Below are positions 18,877 to 28,242 of a DNA stretch of 64,000 nucleotides, one piece after another. The number at the start of each line of letters is the position of its first letter. The first letter of the stretch is position 1. The translations under genes were made by a program, and so were the position numbers. The notes under the pieces were generated by a model, which had not been told where the DNA came from, searched no databases, and saw only the letters and a list, made by a program, of their open reading frames with translations. This stretch comes from Gimesia sp. (GTDB lineage: Bacteria > Planctomycetota > Planctomycetia > Planctomycetales > Planctomycetaceae): NCBI GenBank assembly GCA_002706765.1, contig PAJV01000076.1:496001-560000 (forward strand), given 5' to 3'.

Positions 18877-18914
18877 AAATCGGCAAGTCATTACGACTTG
18901 CCGATTTTTTTCTT
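18877..18914 (+). terminator. Intrinsic terminator after the amidotransferase-like gene
   Basis: CGGCAAGTC pairs perfectly with GACTTGCCG across a five-base loop, with AAAT/ATTT extending the stem, followed by a T-rich tail of seven T then CTTT. This is a textbook Rho-independent terminator ending the rightward transcript about 90 bases after the stop codon; the symmetric A/T flanks mean it could act in either direction. Confidence 0.9.
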
Positions 18915-19112
18915 TAATGGTCAGGCTCTCGGAAAATTTGAACTTGTACCGGTTATTCTGACGATAACGATAGTATCCCACTCGAAAATGGCGGGAACTG
19001 ACGACGAATCTGATTCGATCCCGCTTCGAGAAAAATCTGTAACCCGCATTGAGAAAACGGGATAGCGCTAATACTCGGCGTCCGTTTTCCCTGATTGAGC
19101 CCGAAAAATCAT

Positions 19113-19991
19113 ATGACGACTGCCCAATATAAGGTCGACCTCAGTATATACAGTGGTCCATTGGATCTGCTGTTATACCTGATTCGGCGGAATGAACTCG
19201 ACATTCTCGACCTGCCAGTCGCTTCTATTACGGCAACGTTCAATGAATTCCTGGATGTGCTGGAACTGATTGATCTGGATCTGGTGGGCGATTTTATTCT
19301 GATGGCCAGCACTCTGGCTGAAATCAAAAGTCGAATGGTACTGCCGCGGGCGGAAGAAGAAGAGGTTGCGGAGGTCATCGACGATCCGCGCAGCGATCTG
19401 ATTCAGCAACTTCTGGAATATAAAAAATTCAAAGACGCCGCCAACGCGCTGGAAGAACATGCCGCAGAATGGCAGGAACATTATCCCCGACTCTCCGATG
19501 AGCGTCCCAAATCAGGCAAAGATCCTTCTGAAGATCTGATCAAAGAAGTCGAACTGTGGGACCTGGTCAGTGCGCTGGCTCGTGTCGTCAAACGCAAAGA
19601 AGTGGAAGAGCATTCCAGTATTACCTACGACGATACGCCGATTTCTACTTACGTGGAACGAATCGGTGCGCGTGTTCGTGTCGAGCAGCGGGTTACATTC
19701 AGCAGCTTTTTTGAAGGAGAAAAGCTGCGGAGCCGGATTATTGGAATATTCCTGGCCATTCTGGAGCTGTTGCGTCATCATCACTTCCGGGCAGATCAGC
19801 CTGTGGAACATGGTGAAATCTGGGTGATGCCTCCTCTGGAAGATACGTCCGAAGCAGCCGAAGCTTCCCCGGATCAGCATGCTCCCGAAGAAGAAACGGT
19901 CGTTCAAGAAACGGTCATTGCAGAATCTGATTCTGAAGCTCCCGTACAGCCGGAAGCACCTCCAGAAGACGAACCGGAATCGGAAGCATAA
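19113..19991 (+). CDS. scpA: Segregation and condensation protein A
   Basis: A 292-residue kleisin subunit that bridges SMC heads in the bacterial condensin complex with ScpB. The N-terminal block YSGPLDLLLYLIRRNELDI is diagnostic, followed by ATFNEFLDVLELIDLDLVGD and the MASTLAEIKSRMVLP helix. The C-terminal winged-helix part (RVTFSSFFEG) is present, then a Glu/Pro/Ala-rich acidic tail of about 45 residues. I use the ATG at 19113 because the upstream in-frame TTG has no site. scpB, often adjacent, is not seen; uvrB follows instead, about 170 bases on. Confidence 0.95.
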   Translation: MTTAQYKVDLSIYSGPLDLLLYLIRRNELDILDLPVASITATFNEFLDVLELIDLDLVGDFILMASTLAEIKSRMVLPRAEEEEVAEVIDDPRSDLIQQLLEYKKFKDAANALEEHAAEWQEHYPRLSDERPKSGKDPSEDLIKEVELWDLVSALARVVKRKEVEEHSSITYDDTPISTYVERIGARVRVEQRVTFSSFFEGEKLRSRIIGIFLAILELLRHHHFRADQPVEHGEIWVMPPLEDTSEAAEASPDQHAPEEETVVQETVIAESDSEAPVQPEAPPEDEPESEA

Positions 19992-20163
19992 TCCGTTTTC
20001 CAGGTGTCGTTTTATTATCGGGCGGCTTCTTTCGCTGCAGTACAGCCAGACCCTTTCTTATTGGCACTTCGATTCTCTACAATAAAAGGCTGAAAGTCTA
20101 ATTCCGATCTGAGTGTCCCGCCAGTTTTTCGGTAAGGGTCAAGTCTGGAGAGTGCGAGCGAAC

Positions 20164-22209
20164 ATGTCTGTGTTTCAGTTAAAGAGTGAATTTCAGCCTT
20201 CGGGAGATCAGCCGGCAGCCATCGAAGGCCTGGTGAAGGGCATCCGAGCAGGCAAATCGGATCAGGTCCTGCTGGGGGTTACCGGTTCAGGAAAAACCTT
20301 TACCATGGCTAACGTGATTGCCGAACTGGGGCGCCCTGCCTTGGTGCTCTCGCATAATAAAACCCTGGCAGCGCAGCTGTACTCCGAGTTCAAAGAGTTT
20401 TTTCCCGATAACGCGGTCAGCTACTTCGTCAGTTATTACGATTATTACCAGCCGGAAGCGTACATTCCCCAGCGCGATATTTACATTGAAAAAGATGCAT
20501 CCATCAACGATGAAATTGATCGACTGCGCCTGCTGGCGACCAGCGCCCTGGTCAGCCGTCGTGACGTGATTGTGGTGGCGAGTGTAAGCTGCATCTACGG
20601 GCTGGGCTCTCCCAAGGATTATCTGGAAATGATGATTCCTCTGCGGGTGGGGGAAGAAATCGACCGGGATGAAATGCTGCGTAAACTGATTGACATTCAA
20701 TATGACCGCAACAATGTGGAATTGGCACGGGCCCGATTCCGTGTGCGTGGTGATGTCGTCGAATGCTGGCCTGCTTATGAAGAGTTTGCCTTCCGGATTG
20801 AATTCTGGGGGGATGAAATTGAAAACCTGGCAATCATCGATCCCCTTACAGGCGAAGTGCTGCGGACTGTCAAAGAAGCCTATATTTATCCCGCCAAACA
20901 CTTTGTTCTGCCGCAGGAACGAATTGAGTCGGCGATTCAGGAGATTCAGACGGAGCTGGATGAACGCATTCAGGTGCTGCAGAGCGAAGGCAAACTTCTG
21001 GAGTCACAGCGATTGAGTGCGCGGACCCGCTATGACATGGAGTTGCTGGAAGAGGTCGGGTTTTGCCCGGGGATCGAAAATTACAGTCGGGCATTGGCGG
21101 GCAGAAAACCGGGTTCGCCTCCCGATACGCTCCTGGACTTCTTTCCGGAAGACTATCTGTTATTTGTGGATGAGTCCCATGTGACCTGTTCTCAGGTAAA
21201 GGCAATGTTTGCTGGTGACCGTTCCCGGAAAACGAATCTGGTCGATCATGGATTTCGCCTGCCGATGGCACTGGATAATCGTCCATTGACTTTTGATGAG
21301 TGGAATGCCCGGCGAAAACAGACAGTCTTTGTATCGGCAACGCCGGGTGACTGGGAACTGGAACGTGTCGAAGGAGAAGTGGTCGAACAGGTCATTCGTC
21401 CTACCGGATTGATCGATCCTGTGATTCGTATCGAGCCCGCGCGGGGGCAGGTGCCTCATCTAAAAGAAGAAATCCTCAAGCGGGTTGCCGTTAATGAGCG
21501 CGTGCTGGTGACGACATTAACCAAGCGGCTGGCAGAAGACCTGTCATCCTATTTTCAGGAAGAGGGAATTCGTTGTGCGTGGCTGCATTCGGAACTCGAT
21601 GCGTTTGAACGCGTGGAAATTCTGCGCGGCTTGCGTGAGCAGAAATATGATGTGGTCGTGGGGATCAACTTATTACGTGAAGGACTCGATATTCCGGAAG
21701 TCTCACTGGTAGCGATTCTGGACGCCGACAAAGAAGGTTTCCTGCGGAGCGAGACCAGCCTGATTCAGACGATCGGTCGCTCGGCCCGGCACGTCAATGC
21801 GGAAGTGATTCTGTATGCAGATCGTGTGACTCCCAGTATGCAGAATGCCATGGATGAAACCGAGCGGCGCCGTGTGATCCAGGAAGAATATAACCGGGAA
21901 CATGGAATTACTCCCGAGTCGATCAAAAAAGCAATTAAGCGGGGAATTGAAGAAGAGATTGAGGCGCGCCAGTTTGTGCGGGAATCCGTGGGGTTCAAGG
22001 ACGAGTCGGAATACATTACGCAGGAATTCCTGGGAGAACTGGAGCAGGAAATGCTGGAAGCAGCAGAGAAGTTGGAGTTCGAACGGGCCGCGTTACTGCG
22101 CGATCGGATTGATGATCTGAAAAATCAACGGGGAAAAACGGGAAGTCAAACTCAGAAGGGTTCTTCGCGTTCCGGTAAAAAAGGGAAACGCCAGCGTAAA
22201 AGACGGTAA
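20164..22209 (+). CDS. uvrB: Excinuclease ABC subunit B
   Basis: A 681-residue nucleotide-excision repair helicase-like protein that receives damaged DNA from UvrA and recruits UvrC. Walker [11 protein letters not shown] lies near residues 38-47, the beta-hairpin [12 protein letters not shown] follows, the DEAD-like acid box is LFVDESHV, and helicase motif VI is QTIGRSARH. The C-terminal UVR domain ([18 protein letters not shown]) is intact, followed by a basic tail rich in Lys/Arg/Ser. The ATG at 20164 gives the standard [17 protein letters not shown] start; a GTG at 20113 is less likely. It converges with the divergent uvrA gene, with only 16 bases between stops. Confidence 0.97.
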   Translation: MSVFQLKSEFQPSGDQPAAIEGLVKGIRAGKSDQVLLGVTGSGKTFTMANVIAELGRPALVLSHNKTLAAQLYSEFKEFFPDNAVSYFVSYYDYYQPEAYIPQRDIYIEKDASINDEIDRLRLLATSALVSRRDVIVVASVSCIYGLGSPKDYLEMMIPLRVGEEIDRDEMLRKLIDIQYDRNNVELARARFRVRGDVVECWPAYEEFAFRIEFWGDEIENLAIIDPLTGEVLRTVKEAYIYPAKHFVLPQERIESAIQEIQTELDERIQVLQSEGKLLESQRLSARTRYDMELLEEVGFCPGIENYSRALAGRKPGSPPDTLLDFFPEDYLLFVDESHVTCSQVKAMFAGDRSRKTNLVDHGFRLPMALDNRPLTFDEWNARRKQTVFVSATPGDWELERVEGEVVEQVIRPTGLIDPVIRIEPARGQVPHLKEEILKRVAVNERVLVTTLTKRLAEDLSSYFQEEGIRCAWLHSELDAFERVEILRGLREQKYDVVVGINLLREGLDIPEVSLVAILDADKEGFLRSETSLIQTIGRSARHVNAEVILYADRVTPSMQNAMDETERRRVIQEEYNREHGITPESIKKAIKRGIEEEIEARQFVRESVGFKDESEYITQEFLGELEQEMLEAAEKLEFERAALLRDRIDDLKNQRGKTGSQTQKGSSRSGKKGKRQRKRR

Positions 22210-22225
22210 TCACGCCTGGTCGGTA

Positions 22226-24844
22226 TTATGAAAACTTCGCATTAAGTGCCATCCCTGTATAAGACGTGGGATGGGCGGCGACTTCTGCAGGCGTGCCGGT
22301 GACTACGATGCAACCCCCCTCAGCTCCTGCCTCCGGTCCCAGGTCAATAATATGATCTGCAGCGCGAATCAGATCCACGTTATGCTCGATCAAAATGATC
22401 GAATGGCCTGCTGCCAGCAGATAGTTAAAGCAGTTCAGTACGTATTGGATATCCAGTGGGTGCAGGCCGCGCGTCGGTTCGTTCATCAGGAACAGCGTTT
22501 TGTTGCGGCTGCTGGTATTGAGATAGGCGGCCAGTTTCAAACGCTGGCATTCCCCGCCTGAGAGGGTCGGGAGAGGCTGACCCAGAGGCAGGTATCCCAG
22601 GCCGACGTCTTTGAGCTGTTTCAGTTTTTTCTGTAAGGCCGACTGACCCCGAAAAAACGGAAACGCTTCGTCCACGGTCAATTCCAGGACCTCTGCGATA
22701 TTCAGTTTTCGGTATTTGATATCCAGCAACTCCCGCTGATACCGTTTGCCATGACATTCCTGGCAGTCCATTGTCAAATCCGCGAGAAACTGCAGGTCAA
22801 TTTCAATCTTCCCGGTCCCTTTGCACACCGGACAGCGGCCCCCCGACTTGCTGTTGAAACTGAAATGTCCCGGCGAAAGATTGCGAAGCCAGGCATCGGG
22901 TGTTTGGGCAAAAATAGAGCGAATTTCGTCAAACAGATTCAGGTACGTTGCCGGTATACTGCGCGGATTCTGACCTGTCAGGGAGTGATCCAGCAGTATG
23001 ACTTCATCGATCTGATCAGCGCCTGACAGGGATACGCTGCCAGCATCGATCTGGCTCGATCGAGTCGCGGAAAGCTGCGCTGCGAGGAGGGGAAACAGGG
23101 TCTGCTCGAGCAGGCTGCTTTTCCCGCTGCCGCTGATCCCGGTTACCACGCACAATTGCCGCAGGGGAAAGCGAACGGTGATGCTCTGCAGATTATTTCG
23201 AGTTGCGTTGGTCAGCGTGATCCAGTCTGAGGCTGGCTGGCCAGGTTCTGTTTTCAGTGGTGCCGTTTCTGTGGAGTTTAAGAATCTGCCCGTGGGAGAG
23301 ATCTCGCTGGTTTTCAACGCTTCGAGCGGACCTGCGAAGATGACTTCTCCCCCTGCTTTTCCGGCTTCCGGGCCCAGTTCGATAATATGTTCTGCAGCGC
23401 GGATAAAAGCAGCATCATGTTCGACAATAAGTAGTGTGTTGTTCAACTGTCTTAATTTCTGCAGAACTGAAATGACACGATGGCAGTCAGCCGGATGCAG
23501 ACCTGAAGAAGGCTCATCCAGTACATACAGGGTGTTGACCAGGTTGGATGATAACAGGGAGGTGAGCGATGTTCTCTGGATTTCACCACTGGAAAGAGTG
23601 GAACGCGTGCGATTCAGTGTGAGGTAGCCTAATCCCAGTTCAATCATCAGGGAGAGACGATCCCTGATTTCACGTATGACGGGAGTCAGGGGCTGCGCTT
23701 CTGATTCTGACAGCCCTTTCGAAAACTGTTCCAGCCAGTCAGGTATCTGCTGGACAGGGAGTTGACCCAGTTGATCGATATTGTGTCCATTGACGCGAAC
23801 TGCCAGGGCGGAAGGGTTCAGGCGGCTGCCATGGCAGTGGGAACAGATTTCTATCGTATTTGTGCCGGTTGTTGTGGGAACTGTCCCCGCTCCTCCGCAA
23901 TGGGAACAGGCGCCGCCGGGGCTGTAAAAATTAAAGAGCTGTGGTTCCGGCTGGGCAAATTCGAGAGGGCATTGCGGGCATGACAGATCAGCGGAGAAAT
24001 CAAAACGCAAGATCTGCTGCTGCCCGATGGAAAAGGGAATCCCTGTTGCCTGGTTTTCAAGAGGCTCCATCACGAGGAGGATTGCCTGACCGGAAGACTC
24101 GCTGAAGGCGAATTCCAGGCTTTCGAGGATCCGCTGTTCATCGATGGACCGGGTTGTCAGCCGGTCGAGCACTACCAGGATTTCCTCGTCGCGGGCGTCG
24201 GCTTGAGCGAGGACTGCTGCCGCGTCGTCTGAGAGCTGATATTCCTCGTGGTTTAAAATTATGCGGTTCAGACCCTGCTGTTTCAGCTCCTGGATGATTT
24301 CAGAAAGAGATTGCTCGCCCAAAGTGATCGGATAACAGATCTGGTAGCGGATTTCGGTCGGTAACGATTTGATAAATGCCAAGACGGTTTCTGGTGTTTG
24401 AGGAGCGATCGGAATCTCGCAGTTCGGACAGAAAATCTGACCAGAAGCGGAAAACAGGAGTCGCAGGTAATGCTGGATTCCCGATTCGATACCAGCGGTT
24501 GATTCCAGGCCCCTGGAGGAAAAGTGACGCTGGCTGGTGTTCTGCCTGAGGGCAATGGCCGGTGGAATTCGCGTGATCTGGTCTGCGTCCGGTTTCGGAA
24601 GCTGGTTTAAATACTGTCGCGCAGAGGGAGAGAGGGTTTCCAGGTAGCGTCTCTGTCCTTCGGCGTAGAGGGTATCAAATGCCAGGCTGGTTTTGCCTGA
24701 GCCACTGACGCCACAGACCGCGATCAGCTGATTCAAAGGGATATCAAGGTCGATATTTTTCAGATTATGGACCCGCACCCCCCGCACCTGGATGACGGAC
24801 GAAGGGATCGCGGAAGCAGATTCGTCTGGCAGGTGTGTGGTCAT
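22226..24844 (-). CDS. uvrA: Divergent UvrA-family excinuclease ATPase (UvrA2-like)
   Basis: An 872-residue double ABC ATPase with the UvrA layout: Walker A GVSGSGKTSL in the first half and GISGSGKSSLLEQ in the second, CxxC zinc modules (CPNC; CPQC and CSHCGGAG and CSHCHGSR; CPVCKGTG with CQECHGKRYQRE). It is about 70 residues shorter than canonical UvrA. Signature motifs are LSSGEIQR (first) and LSGGECQR (second). The first Walker B is YVLDEPSSGLHP, but the second reads FLMNEPTRGLHP, with Asn788 replacing the usual aspartate. It may be a UvrA2-type paralogue rather than the housekeeping UvrA. The gene sits 12 bases downstream of rimI on the same strand and converges with uvrB. Confidence 0.9.
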   Translation of the reverse strand: MTTHLPDESASAIPSSVIQVRGVRVHNLKNIDLDIPLNQLIAVCGVSGSGKTSLAFDTLYAEGQRRYLETLSPSARQYLNQLPKPDADQITRIPPAIALRQNTSQRHFSSRGLESTAGIESGIQHYLRLLFSASGQIFCPNCEIPIAPQTPETVLAFIKSLPTEIRYQICYPITLGEQSLSEIIQELKQQGLNRIILNHEEYQLSDDAAAVLAQADARDEEILVVLDRLTTRSIDEQRILESLEFAFSESSGQAILLVMEPLENQATGIPFSIGQQQILRFDFSADLSCPQCPLEFAQPEPQLFNFYSPGGACSHCGGAGTVPTTTGTNTIEICSHCHGSRLNPSALAVRVNGHNIDQLGQLPVQQIPDWLEQFSKGLSESEAQPLTPVIREIRDRLSLMIELGLGYLTLNRTRSTLSSGEIQRTSLTSLLSSNLVNTLYVLDEPSSGLHPADCHRVISVLQKLRQLNNTLLIVEHDAAFIRAAEHIIELGPEAGKAGGEVIFAGPLEALKTSEISPTGRFLNSTETAPLKTEPGQPASDWITLTNATRNNLQSITVRFPLRQLCVVTGISGSGKSSLLEQTLFPLLAAQLSATRSSQIDAGSVSLSGADQIDEVILLDHSLTGQNPRSIPATYLNLFDEIRSIFAQTPDAWLRNLSPGHFSFNSKSGGRCPVCKGTGKIEIDLQFLADLTMDCQECHGKRYQRELLDIKYRKLNIAEVLELTVDEAFPFFRGQSALQKKLKQLKDVGLGYLPLGQPLPTLSGGECQRLKLAAYLNTSSRNKTLFLMNEPTRGLHPLDIQYVLNCFNYLLAAGHSIILIEHNVDLIRAADHIIDLGPEAGAEGGCIVVTGTPAEVAAHPTSYTGMALNAKFS

Positions 24845-24856
24845 GTGCTGTCAGTT

Positions 24857-25408
24857 TCAGGCAGCGTCAGAAGCGTCCAGGTAATTACTGATCCGATTTT
24901 TAGGAGAAAGTCCGGGAGCAAAATCCTGTTCGGAGCGTTCGAGCCGATATTGCAGAACGTAGGCATCTTCGCCAGCATCTTCGAAGTAGTTTCGCAGTAC
25001 GGAAACCGCACGGAAATCCATTTTGCGGAAGAACAGCTGGGCAGTCAGATTGGTTTCCCGCACTTCGAGGGCGATCTCGCGGCGGCGCTGCTGGGACAGT
25101 TTATCAACCACCCGTTGTACCATCTGGCGACCAATCCCCTGCTGACGAAATTCGGGAGCGACGGCAAAGTTGAGTACCTGAATCATCGATTTGTGGAGTT
25201 CATAAATCATGAACCCGACGATCTGGTGGTTATGCTCGGCAACCATTCCGATGCAGTTTCGCTGTCTCAGACAACTGAGAAAATATTCTTCAGACCAGGT
25301 GTATTCAAAGCTGTCTTCTTCAATTCGAAGTACTTCTGGCATGTCTCTGCGGATCAGCCAGCGAATTTGAACCATCAAGTCCTGATTGGGGGGTTGATTG
25401 AGACTCAT
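24857..25408 (-). CDS. rimI: RimI-type ribosomal protein/protein N-acetyltransferase
   Basis: A 183-residue GNAT acetyltransferase. The acetyl-CoA-binding core FAVAPEFRQQGIGRQMVQ contains the R/Q-x-x-G-x-G/A motif, followed by IALEVRETNLTAQLFFRKMDF, which is characteristic of RimI. Such enzymes acetylate protein N-termini such as that of ribosomal protein S18 in Escherichia coli. AGGAAGG lies five bases before the ATG, a strong ribosome-binding site. Its stop lies 12 bases before the UvrA-like gene, so the two are probably one transcript. Slightly longer than typical RimI (about 150), with a short N-terminal extension and C-terminal tail. Confidence 0.88.
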   Translation of the reverse strand: MSLNQPPNQDLMVQIRWLIRRDMPEVLRIEEDSFEYTWSEEYFLSCLRQRNCIGMVAEHNHQIVGFMIYELHKSMIQVLNFAVAPEFRQQGIGRQMVQRVVDKLSQQRRREIALEVRETNLTAQLFFRKMDFRAVSVLRNYFEDAGEDAYVLQYRLERSEQDFAPGLSPKNRISNYLDASDAA

Positions 25409-25760
25409 AGTCGCCTTCCTGCTACTGATAAGTTCTTCAATAAGTGCCGGGATCTGTTGCTATTTTCATCCTGAAAAATACTGCAGCAGTCCGGAGTTCA
25501 TGTGAATCATTAAGGTTTGGATCAGGCGTCGAAACAGGTGATCATGATTGCGGATGTGATTCAGAGATTTGGACGCCTCGAATCGCGAGGTTGATTCTCG
25601 AAAGTTATCAGAAGTCGAAATCGGCGCACAGACGAATTTTTTATTTTTTATCAGAATCTCATCGAAAGCAGGTAGAAACCTGATCTGTACGGAGGCGTAA
25701 GCGCAGTAGCAGACTGCGGCTTGAATGCTCTCATCTGGGGTCAAACGTACGTGAAAATCT
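25409..25760. other. Intergenic region between rimI and the BON-like gene
   Basis: A 352-base region. A 92-codon minus-strand frame (25466-25744) exists but starts with TTG, has no ribosome-binding site and no recognisable motif, so I do not call it. Nothing else was identified. Confidence 0.4.
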
Positions 25761-26075
25761 CTAACCCTTTTTGGGCAGAGGCATCCGGCGTTTGATAAGC
25801 AGGTGATTGATGACCTCTTCGATACCGGTCAGAGCCTGGATGCGTTTGGTAATATCCGGGCACTCCCCATCAAATTCCAGGACGCCTTTCAGGCAGACAC
25901 CATTTTTTGTGCGGTGGACGACCAGAGAGTTCACGCAGACGTCCGTATCTTCCGTCAATGCATGCTGAATTTCACATTCGAGGGAATGTGGCGCATTGAA
26001 CTGCATCACGGCAGATCTTGCGGCTGTCTTTGCGGGGATACGGTTAGTTTCCTGAGCGAGCGTTTCGTTTTTCAT
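25761..26075 (-). CDS. Small BON-like domain protein
   Basis: A 104-residue soluble protein. The second half (CEIQHALTEDTDVCVNSLV, then GVCLKGVLEFDGECPDITKRI, then VINHLLI) has the strand-helix pattern of a BON domain, a putative phospholipid- or protein-binding fold with an alpha-beta-beta-alpha-beta order. No signal peptide is evident. AGGA lies about eight bases before the ATG. Two palindromic elements lie 65-95 bases upstream. Function is unknown; the BON assignment is by pattern only. Confidence 0.62.
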   Translation of the reverse strand: MKNETLAQETNRIPAKTAARSAVMQFNAPHSLECEIQHALTEDTDVCVNSLVVHRTKNGVCLKGVLEFDGECPDITKRIQALTGIEEVINHLLIKRRMPLPKKG

Positions 26076-26140
26076 TTCTTAGTTCCTTTACCACCAGTAA
26101 GGTCGGTCCATCCTTCCGGTTATTTTGGCGGATTTGTTCT

Positions 26141-26171
26141 GTTAAGCGTCATCTTAACATTCAAATTTGAA
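26141..26171. promoter_or_regulatory. Paired palindromes upstream of the BON-like gene
   Basis: GTTAAG and CTTAAC form a 6-bp hairpin around a six-base loop (26141-26158), and TTCAAATTTGAA is a perfect 12-base palindrome directly after it (26160-26171). They lie 65-96 bases upstream of the leftward BON-like start, in the promoter zone, and could be an operator. No regulator is identified. Confidence 0.4.
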
Positions 26172-26248
26172 ACTTATAGATGAAAATCAAAACTTCTTTC
26201 TAAATTGTGAAGAAACGATCGTGTTTTACCGAGTATCTGATACCTGAG

Positions 26249-27577
26249 TCATTTTGACGTAGTGATCGTGCAAAGTGAATACGGGATATTATTGATGGTA
26301 TAGATGGCTTCCAGGTAGTAAGCGATGTGCCCTTTTTCTGGTTTGTTTATTTTAGCTAAATATCCAGAGCCATTGAGAGGGACTTCGGTGGAGGTCCATT
26401 TTGAATCTCGAAAGTCTTTGTCGTCAGATTGTGCAGTCCACAGTCGTACCTGAAGGGGCTTGCTGGAACTGGTCAGTTTGACCTCAAAATCTTTGGTATT
26501 GTCCCAGTCCAGTTTGGGGAGTTCTTTTCCGGTCGCAGCATGTATGAAGAAGGCGGCGAGTGTCTGCAGTGCGTATTCCACACCCTCTCCCAGGTCGTGA
26601 CCAGCATTGGGGACCTGCAGGATGTATTTGGGTCCCACCAGGTCTGACCAGTAAAATCGCATGGCGTCTACGACCCAGTATTGGTCATTCGTGCCATTGA
26701 TCAGGAGCTTGGGCAGTGTAAGCTGTTGACGATAGGTGTAGGGGTCCATCATCAGACGCAGGTGTTTTTCCCGTTCTGATTCTTCGCCTTCCACAATCAG
26801 TCCTTTGCTGGTGTAGTCAATAATCTGGTCGCTGTATTTTCCCCAGGTATTGATCTGATGTTTCATCTGATCGCGAAAATTGAGGGTATCAATCACAATC
26901 GGCGCGGTTGCGATAATCCGTTTGTCAACGACGGGTGTGAGCCAACTGGTCCAGCCACGTTTCGAAGCGCCCGTAATGACGAAACCGTCAATCACCAGAT
27001 TTCGTTTTTCCAGAGCGATTTCCTGGATGGCGTCCATCGCTTTGACCGCACTTTTTGCCATCGGGAACAGCAGCGGCCAGTTTTCGTCACCCGTTTTCAG
27101 ATAGCGCAGCCAGGTTTCGGTAATCAGGTCATCTTCTTTTTTGCCATCAAACAGCGGCTGGTTGGGGACCTGTGTGAGTAGTGCAACCCGGGCCCCGGTT
27201 GTTTTGGCCAGCAGGAAAGCAGGCTTTAACCGCTTTTGGTCTGGCTGCCCGCCGTTGCTGCCGCCTGTGACAAATAACAGCACTTTACTGTTAATCTGCA
27301 CGTTGTCCGGTTCGAAAATGTAGAGCCAGTGTTTCCAGGTCATCCCCTGCCAGGTTTGTGAAGTCAGTTCCACCGGATACGCGGTCACGCCATCGTGTGA
27401 GAATGAATCATGGATTTCCCACTGATATGCCGGTTCCTCGCGTTCGATGTATTTAAAAAAGGCATCAGGAATCTGGCTGGCTGTCGTGGGCCTTGCTGGA
27501 ATATTTGTTTTTTCAGCGGCTGTCAGAGGAGTGCAACTGATGGCCAGAATGAGAGAAGTAACAATACGTGTCAACAT
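26249..27577 (-). CDS. PhoPQ-activated pathogenicity-related (PqaA-type) alpha/beta protein, secreted
   Basis: A 442-residue exported protein of the PqaA family. The preferred start at 27577 gives a signal peptide, MLTRIVTSLILAIS...TPLTAAEK. The family core includes WKHWLYIFEP, LLFVTGGSNGG, the nucleophile-elbow-like GFVITGASKRGWTSWL and the acidic/histidine site near VPNAGHDLG, consistent with an alpha/beta-hydrolase fold. Its substrate is unknown; in Salmonella the family was named for PhoPQ regulation and antimicrobial-peptide resistance. An in-frame start at 27664 would precede the signal peptide, so I reject it. The gene stands about 117 bases beyond the lipoprotein gene on the same strand. 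Confidence 0.85.
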   Translation of the reverse strand: MLTRIVTSLILAISCTPLTAAEKTNIPARPTTASQIPDAFFKYIEREEPAYQWEIHDSFSHDGVTAYPVELTSQTWQGMTWKHWLYIFEPDNVQINSKVLLFVTGGSNGGQPDQKRLKPAFLLAKTTGARVALLTQVPNQPLFDGKKEDDLITETWLRYLKTGDENWPLLFPMAKSAVKAMDAIQEIALEKRNLVIDGFVITGASKRGWTSWLTPVVDKRIIATAPIVIDTLNFRDQMKHQINTWGKYSDQIIDYTSKGLIVEGEESEREKHLRLMMDPYTYRQQLTLPKLLINGTNDQYWVVDAMRFYWSDLVGPKYILQVPNAGHDLGEGVEYALQTLAAFFIHAATGKELPKLDWDNTKDFEVKLTSSSKPLQVRLWTAQSDDKDFRDSKWTSTEVPLNGSGYLAKINKPEKGHIAYYLEAIYTINNIPYSLCTITTSK

Positions 27578-27693
27578 GGTAGGTTTCCGGTATGCAGTAA
27601 GCGGTAAATTGGAAGAATTGAAATCAACTGAGAGCCGAGAAGGATGCCATTGTTTCAGTGTCAAATCTACTGTCAGATTAAAAGCGTGTGCTT

Positions 27694-28134
27694 TTATTTT
27701 GTGGTGAGTTCAATGACTCCGAGGTCCACCGGTTTTCCCGGCTCGACCGTGAATTTGATCTCTGATTTTTCAGGATTAGTGTAGCGTTTTTTCAGCTTGT
27801 CCGGCCCACCATAGCTGCGCGACATCATATTCATTTTTCCCCAGAGAAACGTCAGCGCGTACTCCCCTTCCGGCATCCCATCACCTGAGGTGTAAGTAGA
27901 GATTTCGAAAGTACCATCGTTGGCTGTCTGGCTTCCGGAAATCGTTGGATGCTCGGTATCAATTTCATCTAGTTTGTGGCACGTAATCTTAATGGGGGAG
28001 CCGGGTTCTTGCCCGTCAACGGTTATTTTTCCCGTGACGGGGAAAGTCTCTTTGGTATGTGGTTCTTCTACACTTCCACAGGCAGAGAACATCAGGGGGA
28101 ACAGGGTGGCGCATAGAATATTCAGCAGTTTCAT
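27694..28134 (-). CDS. Small lipoprotein with carboxypeptidase-regulatory-like beta domain
   Basis: A 146-residue protein with a signal peptide ending in a lipobox (MFSACG, cysteine at about residue 19), so probably lipid-anchored. The rest begins FPVTGKITVDGQ, which resembles the carboxypeptidase-regulatory-like beta-sandwich found in small planctomycete lipoproteins, and ends in PVDLGVIELTTK. Such proteins commonly follow a DUF1559 gene on the same strand, as here. It is about 110 bases from that gene with a strong hairpin between, so expression may be attenuated relative to it. No enzymatic residues are seen. Confidence 0.75.
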   Translation of the reverse strand: MKLLNILCATLFPLMFSACGSVEEPHTKETFPVTGKITVDGQEPGSPIKITCHKLDEIDTEHPTISGSQTANDGTFEISTYTSGDGMPEGEYALTFLWGKMNMMSRSYGGPDKLKKRYTNPEKSEIKFTVEPGKPVDLGVIELTTK

Positions 28135-28176
28135 GGGGTGATCTCAGGAAAATAGAGGATGTGTTGAATTCAAACT

Positions 28177-28208
28177 CCACCTGGAGCGTTTGTGCCTGCT
28201 CCAGGTGG
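28177..28208 (-). terminator. Strong hairpin between second DUF1559 gene and lipoprotein gene
   Basis: CCACCTGGAGC pairs perfectly with GCTCCAGGTGG (11 bp) across a 10-base loop. On the minus strand it is followed by AGTTTGAATT, a weak T tract. It lies 35 bases beyond the DUF1559 stop and 40 bases before the lipoprotein start. It may be a partial terminator or an mRNA-stabilising stem. Confidence 0.6.
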
Positions 28209-28242
28209 TAGTTTCTCTGAGGTACGGAGGTCGTACCGTTAT

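Noticed and set aside
18930-19080. Further possible repeat copy between the amidotransferase-like gene and scpA
   Set aside because: Only short shared words (TAACGATAG, AATACTCGG) are present in the wrong spacing; not distinguishable from chance.
25466-25744. A 92-codon minus-strand frame between rimI and the BON-like gene
   Set aside because: It starts at TTG with no ribosome-binding site and shows no domain pattern; it could still be a short gene.
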